Assembly: GCF_910596095.1 (NCBI RefSeq)
Contig: NC_056553.1
Coordinates: forward strand, 3,313,791 to 3,377,790
Source of the DNA: Thunnus maccoyii
Taxonomy: Eukaryota > Chordata > Actinopteri > Scombriformes > Scombridae
DNA length: 64,000 nucleotides
Reading direction: 5' to 3'
Shown: positions 1 to 11,683 of the stretch, piece by piece
Layout of the letters: every line of letters starts with the position of its first letter
Position numbering within the stretch: position 1 is the stretch's first letter
The notes under the pieces: generated by a model
Told to the model about the DNA's origin: nothing
Databases searched by the model: none
Seen by the model: the letters and a program-made list of their open reading frames with translations, nothing else
Program-made: the position numbers and the translations under genes

Positions 1-366
1 AGCAAACATGTGTCTAAATATACCCAGTCAGTCAGTTGAGCCATAATATCTTAATACATTTACAAGTTAGAAATAGTGAAATGACCTTTTAAAGCTTTTA
101 TAGAAAATCACTTTTGTTGTCATTCAAGTCATTGCAGTTGAAAGTTTGTTTTGCAGACATCTAGTGGCCGTTTGAGGAACTGCATCTTTAAAATTCAACT
201 TTTTTCCCACAACTGTTAATAATTTGCTGATTTTAACTAATTTAAGAGGCAAAGTATCAAAATAATTAAAGGTGAACTTTGGTGATCAATATGAAAGTGA
301 TTTAGCGTTTTAATTTGAACTCAGAAACATTATTTCGTCCCTCTTTTGTCACGTGACTCTTTTCAG
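1..366 (+). other. phc3 intron sequence
   Basis: AT-rich sequence upstream of the phc3 acceptor at 365-366. No exon is recognisable, and I see no conserved structure in it. Confidence 0.5.
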
Positions 367-3104
367 CCTCGTGATCTCTGGAGCGCCGGTCGCCGTGAGA
401 AGAAGGGGAAGGAGAAGGTAGCGGCAGCAGAGGAAGAGGAGGAGGAGGAGGAGGACATGGAGGGAGGAGGGGAGGAGGAGGAGGAAGACGACGACGGAGG
501 AGAGGAGGATCCTGCGGTCGCCATGACGGCCAGGATGGATCGACGGGCGGCGCGGAGAGCGAGGAGGGCGTCTGCGCCCGCCGTCACCACCTCCACGCCC
601 ACGACCACGTTCAAGCCCGCCCCCTCGCAGTGGAGCGTGGAGGAAGTAACCGCCTTCATACACACACTGCCAGGTAGATAATAAATAATCAATTAATACT
701 TCAAAACAAATACCTCACATGTAGAGTAACTGTGACGCCATTCAGCTTCTCAGGAACAGTTTGATTTATAACCACTCGAGGATCTTAATCGCCACCAGAT
801 GACGATCGCTCGACGATCGAGATGGCTCGTTTGAAGCGTCTCCACTCAGACAATTAAGTGTTTCGCAAAATGTTGAAATTAACCGCCGGGTGAGGTAACA
901 CACATGCCTGCAACTGCCAGCTGTCAGTGGGAGAGAAATATATGAGAAACATCTGGAACAACAGAGCGAATCTTTGGTTTCATACACAAATCTGTAAATT
1001 CAGTGTCGTAGAGGTCTTATTAGTCTAATAACAACCATTAACGTGCCTCAATAACACTTTAACCTGACATGTTGATAACGAGCTTTAATATCCTTCAAGA
1101 CATTTGTTGAATAAACAAAGTAATAATACGTCACATGACAGCAGTTAAAAGATCCGTTATTAACTGTCGTCAGCTTGTTTTAATATAATTGGAGGTTTAT
1201 TTTACATGTGGCTGACTGCAGTCTACAGTGACCCTGTTTACACTCGGTTTTAAAATGCGTCTTGAGTGATGAGCAGGCCCACACGATTTCTTTTACAGTT
1301 TTCAGCGGTGATCCAGAATGAAAATCTGATGAATGTTTTTCTGCTTGTAATGTGATAGACGACATTCATTTAAGATAACAAAGATTGTTTTGAGCAAAAA
1401 TAAGCACACGCAATACATTAAAACAACCTAAAATTACCTCAAGCAGGCTGAAAGAAATATTTAGTAGATTTTAGTAGAACCATTGAATTTGAGATTTTAT
1501 TTCATCACAAACACTTCAAAACAAAGTTTGAACATTTGTTGGAAAACTCGACCAGGATAAAATGCACATGGCCACTAAAATGCAATGTTCAATGTGGAGC
1601 AGAGAGAGAGCAAAAATTAATTTGCAAAAACATTAACGATTAATCATCTCCCAACAATTAACACTACAACACATAAACAAACAAATACATAAATAATAAC
1701 TGATAAGGCCCCTTGACCTCAACTTCACCAAATATCTTTTGAGAACCTCTAAAAACAGCAAAGGCAAAAAACACAACACTCAAACATAAAACTTAAAAGC
1801 AGCATCTCTATTGGTTTAAAATCTGTGGAGGTGTCGACAGAATTCTGTGGGTGCAGATTCCGTGTGGGGCCGGTGATCAGATCACAACTGAACGGCACTA
1901 AATACAAGTATAAACAACCACCAAGTCACATTCAATCAATCAATCAATCAGTTTTTATTTATATAGCGCCAAATCCCAACAAAAGTCATCTCAGGGCAGA
2001 CCCAACAATTCCTCCCATGAGCAGCACTTGGTGACAGCGGGAAGGAAAAACTCCCCTTTAACAGGTAGAAACCTCAAGCAGAACCCGGCTCTTGGTGGGC
2101 GGCCATCTGCTTTGACCGGTTGAGGGGGGGGGAGAATAACAACAATCATAACAATAACACATTGTGATCCAATCACTCAAACCACTCGGTCTTTGACACA
2201 TTTGACCACATGTTTTATAGTGTAAACGTCATCAATGCAGGATGTGGTTGTTGCTTTTGTGACAAAGCGCCAACACCAAATGACTTCGTCCTGCCAATCT
2301 CAACAGCTGGAACAGTCTGTAGATGTAGATTAGTTACTGAAATATGTTTGTTGTCTTAGCTAGCTCATAGGAAACAAATCTGGCGCTTGCTTGTCTGGTG
2401 ATGACTGTATGCTTGCTGTGTTCGTATGTGTGAGATGTCTGTATGTGTTCTTGAATGTGTCTTTCATGGTTTTTGTGTCCTATTTTCTTATCACTGTAGA
2501 GCACTTTGTAACCTGTGTTAAAAAAGGTGCTATATAAAATAAAAGTCTTACTCGTCTGGCGACAGACTGACGTAACCTTCAAGAGGAAATAACATAGCAG
2601 TAACGAAACTGATGTGTCTCGGCTGTCCACTTGTGTTCAGATCACAGAAACACATTTAAAAAAACAGCCTCAGTATGTGTCCAGGAAATGTCACATAAAA
2701 ATGTCATATTCTAACATGTATTTGTGGTCAGATTTGTAATCTTCATCACTTTATTCTTTGATCAGATAGCTCGTTGGTGTTTGATTTGTTGAGTTCAGAT
2801 CAAGTTTTTCCACAACTATCTTGTAAAACCATTTCTTTCTGGAGCTGTTGTTGTGCAGTTGTGTTGTCAGGTTCAAACAGGAAAAGGACAAACACAGACT
2901 ATCATATACCATCTTTAATCTCTGTTCATGTCTCTGTCGTCGTGTCCAGGCTGCAGCGACGTGGCCGAGGCTTTCCGGCTGCAGGAGATCGACGGTCAGG
3001 CTCTGCTGCTGCTGACCGAGGACCATCTGATGACCAGCATGAACATCAAACTGGGACCGGCTCTCAAGATCTGCGCTCACATCAACGCGCTGAAAAACCA
3101 ATGA
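367..3104 (+). CDS. phc3: Polyhomeotic-like 3 (PRC1 subunit), last two coding exons, 5'-partial
   Basis: Exons are 367-673 (acceptor tttcag, ends in phase 1) and 2950-3104, with stop TGA at 3102-3104. They encode the last 153 residues. Residues about 89-150 are a SAM domain. It starts WSVEEV, is split by the intron after LPG, and continues GCSDVAEAF, EIDGQALLLL and MNIKLGPALKI before ending ALKNQ. The EIDGQALLLL and NIKLGPALKI blocks are typical of polyhomeotic SAM domains. These form head-to-tail polymers that cluster Polycomb repressive complex 1 on chromatin in the nucleus. Ahead of the SAM domain is a basic stretch (REKKGKEK), then a long acidic Glu/Asp run coded by imperfect GAG/GAA/GAC repeats. 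The zinc finger and N-terminus lie off the left edge. phc3 is preferred over phc1/phc2 because of the neighbours cldn11-slc7a14-eif5a2-tnik; SAMD7/SAMD11 fit the SAM sequence less well. Confidence 0.88.
674..2949 (+). other. phc3 intron between the two SAM-encoding exons
   Basis: Intron with donor GTAGAT at 674 and acceptor GTGTCCAG ending at 2949. It interrupts a glycine codon (phase 1) inside the SAM domain. It is mostly AT-rich unique sequence, with one dispersed repeat at about 1925-2135. No further exon was found. Confidence 0.8.
1925..2135 (+). repeat. Dispersed interspersed repeat (LINE 3'-end type)
   Basis: It begins with an (AATC)n run, then text of the type TTTATTTATATAGCGCCAAA. 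Next come blocks around GGGAAGGAAAAACTCCC and a GGCGGCCATCTGC-like block, then a G run. I know this arrangement as a very common degenerate interspersed repeat of fish genomes, probably a retroposon tail. The family name is uncertain. Confidence 0.55.
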
Positions 3105-3830
3105 GAGGAAAAAAAGACAGAAAAAAGACACAGAGATAAAAAAAAAAAAGAAGGAGAGGTCAGGGTTGTGACACGGAAGGAATAAAGGCAATAAGGACGC
3201 AGAGAAACTCAAGATGAAGAGAAAGAAAGAAAAAAAAAAAAGCTGACACCAAGGATGACAGAACAAAGTCACAAAAAGAGATTCACGGTAATTTATGAGA
3301 TTATAAATCGAGGTGTGTGTGGCCTTAGGAGAACGGAGGAGGAGGAGGAGGAGGAGGAGGAGGAGGAAGCAAGAAGATACCGGAGCCCAGAAGACATTTC
3401 ATCGGTTTTGGGCCTTCTGACTGTAGCAGGAGACGGGACGATTTTTGTAACTTTGTGTATATTTTACATGACGCTGGAGAGTGTAAATTTGAAGCTATTT
3501 CATGAAGGATTTTGAACATTTAATATATAAATTTGTCTATTTAGTTTTTTTAGAACGTGATGTCAATGACAAATCTATCCCGTAGCTAACATAACCGGTG
3601 TGTGTAAAAAAAAAATAAAAATAAAAAAAATAATAATAATACGTAGACTTTGTAAGTGATTAATGAAAGTTTAATGTTTTATATCACTATATTCTGGACA
3701 AAAACATGTCTGTGGATTAAAAAAAAAAAAAGAGTCACTATCAGGGTAGAGGCTGGTGTCTTTAATCGTCACATTTTTATGGTATCTTGCTTGAAATTAT
3801 TTAATAAATGAACAACTAATCAAAGAGGTT
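3105..3830 (+). other. phc3 3'UTR
   Basis: Follows the phc3 stop. It contains A-rich runs, a (GGA)n stretch at about 3337-3366 that gives a spurious poly-Glu reading frame, and candidate AATAAA signals at 3614-3619 and 3803-3808. The true cleavage site cannot be fixed by eye. Only about 0.8 kb then separates the distal signal from the cldn11 start codon. Confidence 0.6.
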
Positions 3831-4633
3831 GTTTTATGTTATTGAGTGACACGAGGCGGAGAGAAGGGTTGAAGGTGTTTTTAGATGATGAGGATGGAGG
3901 ATGAAGAACCAGCAGAGGGCTACAGTGAGGCAGGTGAGTTGAAACCAGGATGTCTGTGTTGTATAAATTCTGCTCATTTGAATTCAAGTCACTGTTTTCC
4001 TTCCTGATTCCTTTTTTTTTTTTTGAGATATGAGACTGTAAATGTGGACATGACTCAAATATTTCAGGTCAGACTGAAACTGCAGCGTTTCGTTTTTGTT
4101 GTTTTCTTCCAGCTTGTCTGTCTCATCTCTCCATATCTGGTTTAGGTTAGGATCTCACATGCCCTCTGATTGGCTTAAAGTTCTGACTGAGGGTTACAGT
4201 GTGTTGTTGTTCACCACACCCCATGATAAATCTTATTCTAGGCATTTTTCTGCGAACCAGCCTGTTGCGTACTGACGGGACAGAAGGATTTCTATGTAAT
4301 TTCCACCTTTTTTTTAAAAGGATTTAAAATATTTTTATCACATTAGAAGCAGAGAAGAATCTTTATATTTATAGAAAGTGAGGACTGTACAGATCTATCG
4401 GAATATCGCTGTTCATCTCTGTGTTTTTTATTAACTTGGAAGAGAAAAAAACACGTATGTTCATTAAGTTTTGCGTTTTTAATCTTTTCCAAACGCAGAA
4501 AATATTCTTGTTTTTCAGTTTCTGGAACTCTAAACTCCACTTTTAAATTCATACAACTGCAGATATAAAAGGACAAATATTACAACAATCCGAATTTGAA
4601 GAGCGAAGTGATTTCTGTGCGTAAAGGCGCTCC

Positions 4634-6097
4634 ATGGCGCACATGTGCAGGCAGATCACCGGCAGCGCGGCGAGCTGCGCGGGCTGGGTCGGGGTCATCA
4701 TCGCCACGGCCACCAACGACTGGGTCCGGACCTGCGACTACACGGTGGCCACCTGCATCCGCATGGACGAGCTCGGCTCCCGGGGCCTCTGGGCCGAGTG
4801 CGTCATCTCCCCGGCGCTCTACCACTGCGTGGCCCTCAACCAGATCCTCACCCTGCCCGGTGAGAGGGGGTGCAGGGATGAATATTTAAATGTTTTATGA
4901 ATTATCTTGCTGCGTTTCAAAGTTTATTATCACACATATAAATTACTGTAATGTTTAAAAATTATAATTCCGTTTGTGTGAATTGGTCTTAATTTTAAAC
5001 CATTATACATATTATACATAAGTATGTTTATGTGTGTTCTCGATTAATCGATTAGATGCAACTTAAAATGTCTTGTTTTGTCCAAAACCCAAATATGTTC
5101 AGTTTACTGTCACAGAGAACTAAAGAAACCAGAAAATATTCACATTTAAGAAGATTTATATTTGAAACACACAGATGGTGATAATTTGAGTGAAGTTCAA
5201 ACTGTTTTGGACAAATCAGAAAAACAAAAATATATTCACATAATTTCTCTTTTTGTGCCAAAAAGTCATGAACTGAGCGCCTTGATTATAATCCTCAACC
5301 TGCTGATCTTTCATTCCAGAAAATACATTCAGAAATACTTTAAATTCATCTGCATATCAGCACTTAAAAAGTGTTTAAAATATGGTAAAAATAGCTTTGT
5401 CAGTATTAAGTATTCAGAAAGAAAAGGCGCCTTTTTTTTCGGTCCCTCCCACTTCACACTCAGCAGACATGGAAGCAAAATATCATCCAACATATATGAC
5501 AGATGAGACGCCAATAAAAGTCACTAAAAGTCACTAAAATCAGATACATAATCATTAAAATCAGATATAAACTGGTCAGAAATAGTCGTGTCTTGTGTCT
5601 GGATATGTTTACTGTACATTTTTGTGGTGTTTACAATAAATAAATAAGGTCTATTTACAATATGGGATCATGTGCCATATAGGGATGATAATAAATATAA
5701 TAATTTAGGAAATATACAAGATGATTACAGGATCAATAATAATAATAATTATTATTATAATAAACCTTATTTATATAGAACCTTTCATAACATAAAATGC
5801 AGCTCAAAGTGCTTTACAGAGAAAGGTATTAAAAACAAACAAAAAAGATATTTAAAAAGAAAAAAAATACAATAAACAATAGAAAACTACAGATAAAAAG
5901 AGGTGAAATCATCAGAAGATAAAGAAGATAATACAGATATTAAAAACAGCTGATAACAGTACAGAGGGAATAAAAGGTTGAATACAGAATATGATCTAAA
6001 AATAGAACAAAGTCAGACTCAAGAGAGAAAGCGGACGATGCTCAATGTATGTGTGGTTTAGATCAATCAATGGATCAATGGGTTCAGTTCAGTGATG

Positions 6098-6135
<38 letters not shown>

Positions 6136-6264
6136 ATTCCTGACTATAACTGTCTGACAGAGAGGGTGCCAGAGGTGAACTGTGTTGAAAATTTTAAACT
6201 AAACAGATGCTCCAGTTATAAAACCTCCCTCTCTCTCTCTCTCTCCTTCTCTCTCTCTCTCTCC

Positions 6265-6295
<31 letters not shown>

Positions 6296-6612
6296 CTTCT
6301 CTCTCTCTGTCTCTCTCTCTCTCTCAAATTCAAATTCAAATAAGCTTTATTGACAGATCAGAAATCTACGTTGCCAAAGCAGTACAGAAAATTCTAAACA
6401 TTGACAGATGATTAATAATTTTACAATAACATGTAAATATAAACAATAATAGTAAATATAATATAATAAAAGGTATTTTTTACAGATGTAATCACACAGA
6501 AACATTTACTACAGAGCTTATTTCTCTCAGATTATGACAGGACTTCATATATTTTGCAGCTTTTACTGCACATTGACTTTCCTCCCCACATAGATCGGAC
6601 AGTTTCTAAAGA

Positions 6613-6648
<36 letters not shown>

Positions 6649-6650
6649 CC

Positions 6651-6684
<34 letters not shown>

Positions 6685-6870
6685 CTACATCCAGACGTCT
6701 CGTGCTCTGATGGTGTGCGCGTGTCTTCTCGGTCTCCCTGCGATGCTGCTGGTGCTCATGGGGATGCCCTTCGTCCGGCTGCAGAACGACACGTCTGCCA
6801 TCAAGCTGCGCCGAGCCCGAGTGGGAGGCGTCCTCATAATCCTCATGGGTGAGGAGAGACCCTCTTCCTC

Positions 6871-6907
<37 letters not shown>

Positions 6908-7051
6908 CATGTTTCCATCACTTCAGAGGACATGACAGAGACTTACATTCATTTCCTGGAGACTTATCCTAACCTTACCTTGACCTTAAACCAAGTTTTC
7001 ACCCTAAAATGAATGATTTACGTTATGGGGGACTTTCAACATGAGTACCTG

Positions 7052-7096
<45 letters not shown>

Positions 7097-9302
7097 GACA
7101 AAGCTACACTGATTTAATACAGTACAACTAAATCAATAGATTAGGTTAAACTTGTTATTTCAGAGATTTCAGGGCCAACATGGCGGCATAGCAACAGCAC
7201 AGAAACACGGTGTAAAACAAAAACTGTGTGAAATAAACATCAAAATATGACATCGAGTTAATACTCACTGAGTGTTAAGATAATTAAAAGACCATTAAAA
7301 GCATATAAGATCATTGTATTTCATAAAAGAAACATTTTTTTCCTGAATTTCAATCTTTTCTCTGAATTCTCTGCAGTTTCTAAAGCCTGAAACAAACAGC
7401 GAATGCATGTTGCACACTGAATTTTTATAAAAACTTTAAAATAGGGTGTTAAATAAGAGCAAAACAAGCCAATAATACTGTATAAATAAAAGTATAGCAC
7501 CTATACAACCTATTGCATGCTATTAATAGTCAGATCTTGTGTTTTTGTGGGACTAGATATTGATCAGAAGGTCACATGTCTAATGATTCTTTCTTCTCAG
7601 AGAATTACAGTTTTAATGCATTTAAGGTTTTGTAAAGCAGTTAAAATCCACAGACACCAGTCTGAAAGCCATTAAAAATGTATGTCTTTGGCACCCTGTG
7701 GTTGTATTAAAAAGACACAATGCCACAAAATGTTCTTGATATATAAAATTAATTATATAAAGAGTAATAATTAATTAGAGGTATCCTGTCAACAGTTTTA
7801 TATTTAAGGCCATTAGGGAAAATTTTTTTTGTGCTGTGATTGTCTAGTTATTCTGTAAACAATGTCAACAAGATATTAGATAAATAGATAAACAGAGTAA
7901 TAAAAAGTGTAACTTAACACCAGGCTGAAAGGTAAGATTTCACTGCAGCAAGATGAGACGTTAAACCACTAAAACAATATTTTCAGCTGATGTTAAGTTG
8001 CTCTTTAAAGATGCTGCAGTCACATAAAAAATGCACACATATAGTGGTTTTAAATTATACTTCAAAGTGGCTATAATCAGGAAACCAATGTCTGATCTGT
8101 CAGTGTGTAATGTCTTTGGTTCGTAGTGATGAATCTACAGAGAATTATCAGTGACTCTGCAGCTCCTCTCGGCTTTACGGAGCTTTATAGTGAGTTTCAG
8201 CTCATTGTTTATCTGTCCGGCTGCAACTTTACTGTTCTGGTTCACTCTCAGTGCTCTCATAGCGTGGTTTTCAGAGAAAAAGCTGTAAAAAGCCGCTGTA
8301 CACTACCTGCTCAGCACCAAACAGACACAGTTAGCTTTAGACTAGCTGGTGAACATAGTGGAGCATTTAGCAGCTAAAGAGCCAGATATTTCCCTCAGGA
8401 GTTGGTAGAGAGTAAAAACAGAGCTAAAAGAGAGTGAATATTGGACTTACATTCACCAGGTGGACAGAAACACGACTCCACATGAATGATAATGTTGCTC
8501 CGTAACTGCTGGATGTGGAAATAAGCAACTGTTTGCTAACAAGCTCAACATATCAACTTAAAGCTGATGATGTGTCAGAGTTGTTCACAGCTTGTTTCTG
8601 ATGGACACTAGTGGATAAAACAATTTGTTATTGCAGGTTTAAAACACATGAGAGTAAATTTAGAGTTATAGTCTCGGGGTAGATGAATTCATCAAACATT
8701 AGTTGTACATTTGGGAAACACTACTGACTAGTTTTAGAAGACAGAGGTTGAGATTTCAGGAAACAGTAGTTTTGATTTGAGAGGATAGTTTTGGTTTTAG
8801 GACAAAGTCGATATGACTTTGGGATACTCGGGTCTTTCCCAGCTGTCGCAGGATGGAAGGAGGGTCACGCTCAGGCCTCATCCTGCCCGGGTTCACATGT
8901 CAGACAGGTGCTTCCTGTCAGCAGCCTCAGGGACGAACTCCATTCAGAAAAACCTTTTCCATATTTTTACATTTTCTAAATGAAACTGGATGAGGAGGTA
9001 TCATCTATCTCTCTAACTCCTCCACCTTCATGTGTTTTCCAGCTCTGTGCGGCATCGTGTCGACAGTCTGGTTCCCCATCGGCGTTCACCAATCCGAGGG
9101 TCTGATGTCATTCGGCTTCTCTCTGTACGCCGGCTGGGTCGGCTCCGCTCTCTGTCTCCTGGGCGGCTCCATGATCCTGTGTTGTCACGGCACCGACCCC
9201 GGGTCTCCGAGCAGAGAGAACAGCTTCTACTACTCCAGACAGCGAGGCACGGCCATGCCGTTCGACCCCCCCGCCAACCACGCCAAGAGCGCACATGTGT
9301 GA
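4634..9302 (+). CDS. cldn11: Claudin-11 (oligodendrocyte/Sertoli tight-junction protein)
   Basis: Three coding exons, 4634-4859, 6684-6848 and 9043-9302, encode 216 residues (human 207). All junctions are in phase 1. The start MAHMCRQITGSA matches the claudin-11 N-terminus. The first extracellular loop carries the claudin signature: W30, GLW at 51-53, C56 and C65. Three further hydrophobic segments follow, in the blocks around ALMVCACLLGLPAML, GGVLIILMG-ALCGIVSTVW and YAGWVGSALCLLGGSMIL. The protein ends in KSAHV, a C-terminal PDZ-binding motif identical to the mammalian one. Claudin-11 is a four-pass membrane protein that forms paracellular barriers in CNS myelin and Sertoli cell junctions. 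The gene is tandem with phc3 and converges on slc7a14. Exon 2 is bracketed by CT and CA microsatellites. Confidence 0.95.
5755..6010 (+). repeat. Dispersed repeat (LINE 3'-end type)
   Basis: Contains CCTTATTTATATAGAACC, then text of the type CAGCTCAAAGTGCTTTACAG and a purine-rich tail. This is a widespread fish repeat signature and is AT-rich and degenerate. The family assignment is uncertain. Confidence 0.5.
6099..6134 (+). repeat. (TG)n microsatellite
   Basis: Uninterrupted TG dinucleotides for about 17 units. Confidence 0.9.
6222..6326 (+). repeat. (CT)n imperfect microsatellite
   Basis: A run of CT units broken by CTTCT and CTGT interruptions. It is followed by a different repeat beginning CAAATTCAAATTCAAAT. 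Confidence 0.9.
6327..6440 (+). repeat. Short dispersed repeat fragment
   Basis: (CAAATT)n is followed by TAAGCTTTATTGACAG and a GCCAAAGCA block, a pattern found at the 3' ends of fish LINE copies. No coding capacity remains. Confidence 0.4.
6617..6682 (+). repeat. (CT)n microsatellite forming the polypyrimidine tract of cldn11 exon 2
   Basis: CT units broken only by CCCCCGT run without a gap into the CAG acceptor used for exon 2 at 6684. Confidence 0.9.
6880..6905 (+). repeat. (CA)n microsatellite just inside cldn11 intron 2
   Basis: About 12 CA units starting some 30 bases after the exon 2 donor. Confidence 0.9.
7056..7092 (+). repeat. (CA)n microsatellite
   Basis: About 18 CA units in cldn11 intron 2. 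Confidence 0.9.
8140..8630 (+). repeat. Dispersed repeat, first copy (inverse relative at about 59510-60000)
   Basis: Shares long near-identical stretches with the reverse complement of about 59510-60000. These include the segment that translates as [10 protein letters not shown] in both copies and the blocks around CACCAGGTGGACAGAAACACGA. It has no transposase coding. It is probably a non-autonomous transposon or old retroposon of unassigned family. Confidence 0.7.
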
Positions 9303-9687
9303 AGGTGTGGCTCGCTAGGGATGATGGGAAGGTGTCTGTAATTCATTTCATAGACTGTACATGATCCTAAACAAGTCTGTGCATTAATCTTTTTACAGTT
9401 TGAATATTTAGCTGATGCTTGTTTATGATGTAGAGGTTTGGCGTCTGGAGTCACACGGTTACAGAAACCTTCTCTTGGTGCTAAAAGGATCTTATTGGTT
9501 GAATTAAATCTCACTGGATGGAGCCAAAGAACCAGATTTTCTGACAAAAGTAAAGTTTTTGGGATATCAAATTGTCACCAAACAAAACAAAATCTTATTA
9601 CCTTATAATCAAATGACACTGTGCACTTAATTCAAATGAATAGAAGCAAAGCTCATCCACGTGTTTGTCATAATGGACCAGTGTGGT

Positions 9688-9975
9688 GAATTTAGTGGCA
9701 TCTAGTGGAACAGACTTGGCTGAAATAGAATATAATATTCATAAATATGTTTTAATTAGTGTATAATCACCTGAAACTAAGAATCATTGTGTTTTTGTTA
9801 CCTTAGAATGAGCCCTTTGTATCACAGAGGCCACTATGTAGCACCATGTTTCTACAGTAGCCCAGAATGGTCTAGAGAGGGTCTTTAGTGTTTTTCGCGA
9901 GTTGCGCAGCCACCGTAGATTCTTTACATGCTTGGAAGGGTTGCAATCTGCAACCTCACCACTAGATGCAACTAA
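9688..9975 (+). repeat. Small TIR element with ATCTAGTGG ends
   Basis: It starts GTGGCATCTAGTGG and ends with the matching CCACTAGATGCAAC, so the ends are inverted repeats about 290 bp apart. There is no coding content. Related CTAGTGG end motifs occur near 145-170, 17618 and 28630. It is a non-autonomous DNA element of unassigned family. Confidence 0.6.
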
Positions 9976-11055
9976 ATCCTTCAGATTGCACCATTAAGTT
10001 CAACTTTGTCAACCATTAAAAACACATATTTGCAGAGTTTACCTCATAAAATAGAGTCAAATATGCAGGAAATGACGTTTCATTGAGTTGAAGTGTGTTT
10101 TGCAGTCGGTCGTGATACCAACTACAGTGTTTTCTTATATGTACTTTTTGTTTTTAGTTGCCAAACTAACTTGATAGCACACAAGCTATCAATGTAGCTA
10201 AAAGCTAGCTAGCACCATGCAAACAGACTTTGCTCTGATACTTTCTGGTGTAACAACATAGTGCCTCACCAATTTACTGAACCTCTAAATTAATTGAAAC
10301 TTTCAAGTCTTTTTGGTGTCAAGTTTCACCCTTAAATAAGAGTTGTGCACATTTGTAGTAACTATCGTAACTATCAACTGCAGCAGTGATTCTCACCAAT
10401 ATCTGGTGACCAAAACCTCCAAGAGGTCTTTTCAGGATGTAGGTAGCAGTTTGGTATGTACAGGAAGTGTCGAGAGCGCAGTGTGAGTAAGTGGTTTGAG
10501 TGGCGTGAGAGTCGTGTTGAATCGAGCAGATGGCTTGTGAACTATCTCAGTGAGTTTAAAGTCCTGATTCTGTGTAAAAATGCAAATTAAAGTTCAGTTA
10601 CACATATCGAGTGGAGACCAATAACTCTTCAACGTACATGTGTCATGTGAGTATTGTAGTAATATTTGAAAAAAATCAGTATCCTGTTGAGGAAACTCCA
10701 TTGCGTCACAGTGCAAAGTGAGTTTGCACCACTGTCTGAAGGTCAATGTTTCCATTTCAAGCACTTGCAGTTTGTTTGGTAACGTGCAAAAGTCAAGTAG
10801 GAAGTTTTTGTCAGTCTTGCACTCTTTACATACTGCATTATTTACAGTATGCATAATGCACGTACCAAGTTCAAAAAAAGTATCACTATAAAAGACTTGT
10901 GTTTGTTCGTTGGACTCTTTCTTTGAACTGCTGATTCTTTGGTTTTGGCCAAATTGATTTAACTCAACTGATCAGACTGAACAACGACACAACAACAGTT
11001 CTGCCTCTGAGAGACGTTTCTACAACTAACATGTTGAACATGTGTGTCAACTCAA

Positions 11056-11060
<5 letters not shown>

Positions 11061-11087
<27 letters not shown>
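11061..11087 (+). repeat. (TG)n microsatellite
   Basis: About 13 TG units in the presumed cldn11 3'UTR. Confidence 0.9.
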
Positions 11088-11089
<2 letters not shown>

Positions 11090-11621
11090 CATTATGCTTC
11101 ATTTTCTGTATATCGATGGCCGAAGAGCAAAACCTCTCATCTGATCTGTTCACATTCAAAACATATGTTCACTTTTCATGTTATGCTTCAGATTTCTGAT
11201 TATAATCTTTTATTGTCTCTTCATTTTCTTCATTTTAGTTTCAATCATTAATTTCCCTTTTTATTTCATTTCTGTATATCGTGCAGTTCTTTGCTTTTAC
11301 ATGATTTGAACATAAACTCTTTCTTGTGGGTGTCGACAGGTGTTAAATAGTTAAGTGACAGCTGGTGTCTGAACAGCCGACTGTTCTTTTCTTGACGCTT
11401 TTCCAAAATATTAAAGTTCAGATGATTCAAGTTATTTGTTGAACAAAGATTGAGGTTAATTGCTCTTATTTAATCCAATGCAAATATACTGTCTTGTGTA
11501 CCAATAACTATAATTTTTGCAGTTTTAGACAGAAACCTCCACAAATTCACACTATAACCAACATGTATCAACTATATTATGCACCTGTATTATATGTTTT
11601 TTTTTGGCTGGTGCCACAAAT

Positions 11622-11627
11622 AATAAA
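11622..11627 (+). promoter_or_regulatory. Candidate cldn11 polyadenylation signal
   Basis: AATAAA on the + strand, in the only clear position seen downstream of cldn11. It faces a minus-strand AATAAA about 50 bases away. Confidence 0.45.
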
Positions 11628-11677
11628 AGTTTAAATAACTTTTTACTGAGAAAGACTCATTATTCAGTTCACTCACA

Positions 11678-11683
11678 TTTATT
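11678..11683 (-). promoter_or_regulatory. Candidate distal slc7a14 polyadenylation signal
   Basis: TTTATT on +, that is AATAAA on the slc7a14 sense strand. A proximal alternative AATAAA lies at 13832-13837, only about 55 bases after the stop codon. Confidence 0.4.

Larger units (their letters stand above)
4860..6683 (+). other. cldn11 intron 1
   Basis: Donor GTGAGA at 4860; acceptor CTCTCAG ending at 6683. It carries a dispersed repeat at about 5755-6010, a (TG)n tract at about 6099-6134, a CT-rich tract at 6222-6325, a repeat fragment at about 6327-6440, and a second CT tract running into the acceptor. No exon was found inside. Confidence 0.8.
6849..9042 (+). other. cldn11 intron 2
   Basis: Donor GTGAGG at 6849; acceptor TTTTCCAG ending at 9042. 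It contains two CA microsatellites and, at about 8140-8630, a dispersed element whose reverse-oriented relative sits at about 59510-60000 in a tnik intron. No additional exon was found. Confidence 0.8.
9303..11640 (+). other. cldn11 3'UTR and downstream flank
   Basis: There is no open frame of note after the cldn11 stop. The first good AATAAA I see is at 11622-11627, which would give a 3'UTR of about 2.3 kb. A small TIR element sits at about 9688-9975 and a (TG)n tract at about 11061-11087. Confidence 0.5.

Noticed and set aside
3255-3515. 86-codon + frame with a poly-Glu run
   Set aside because: Lies in the phc3 3'UTR; the run is a (GGA)n repeat with no family resemblance.
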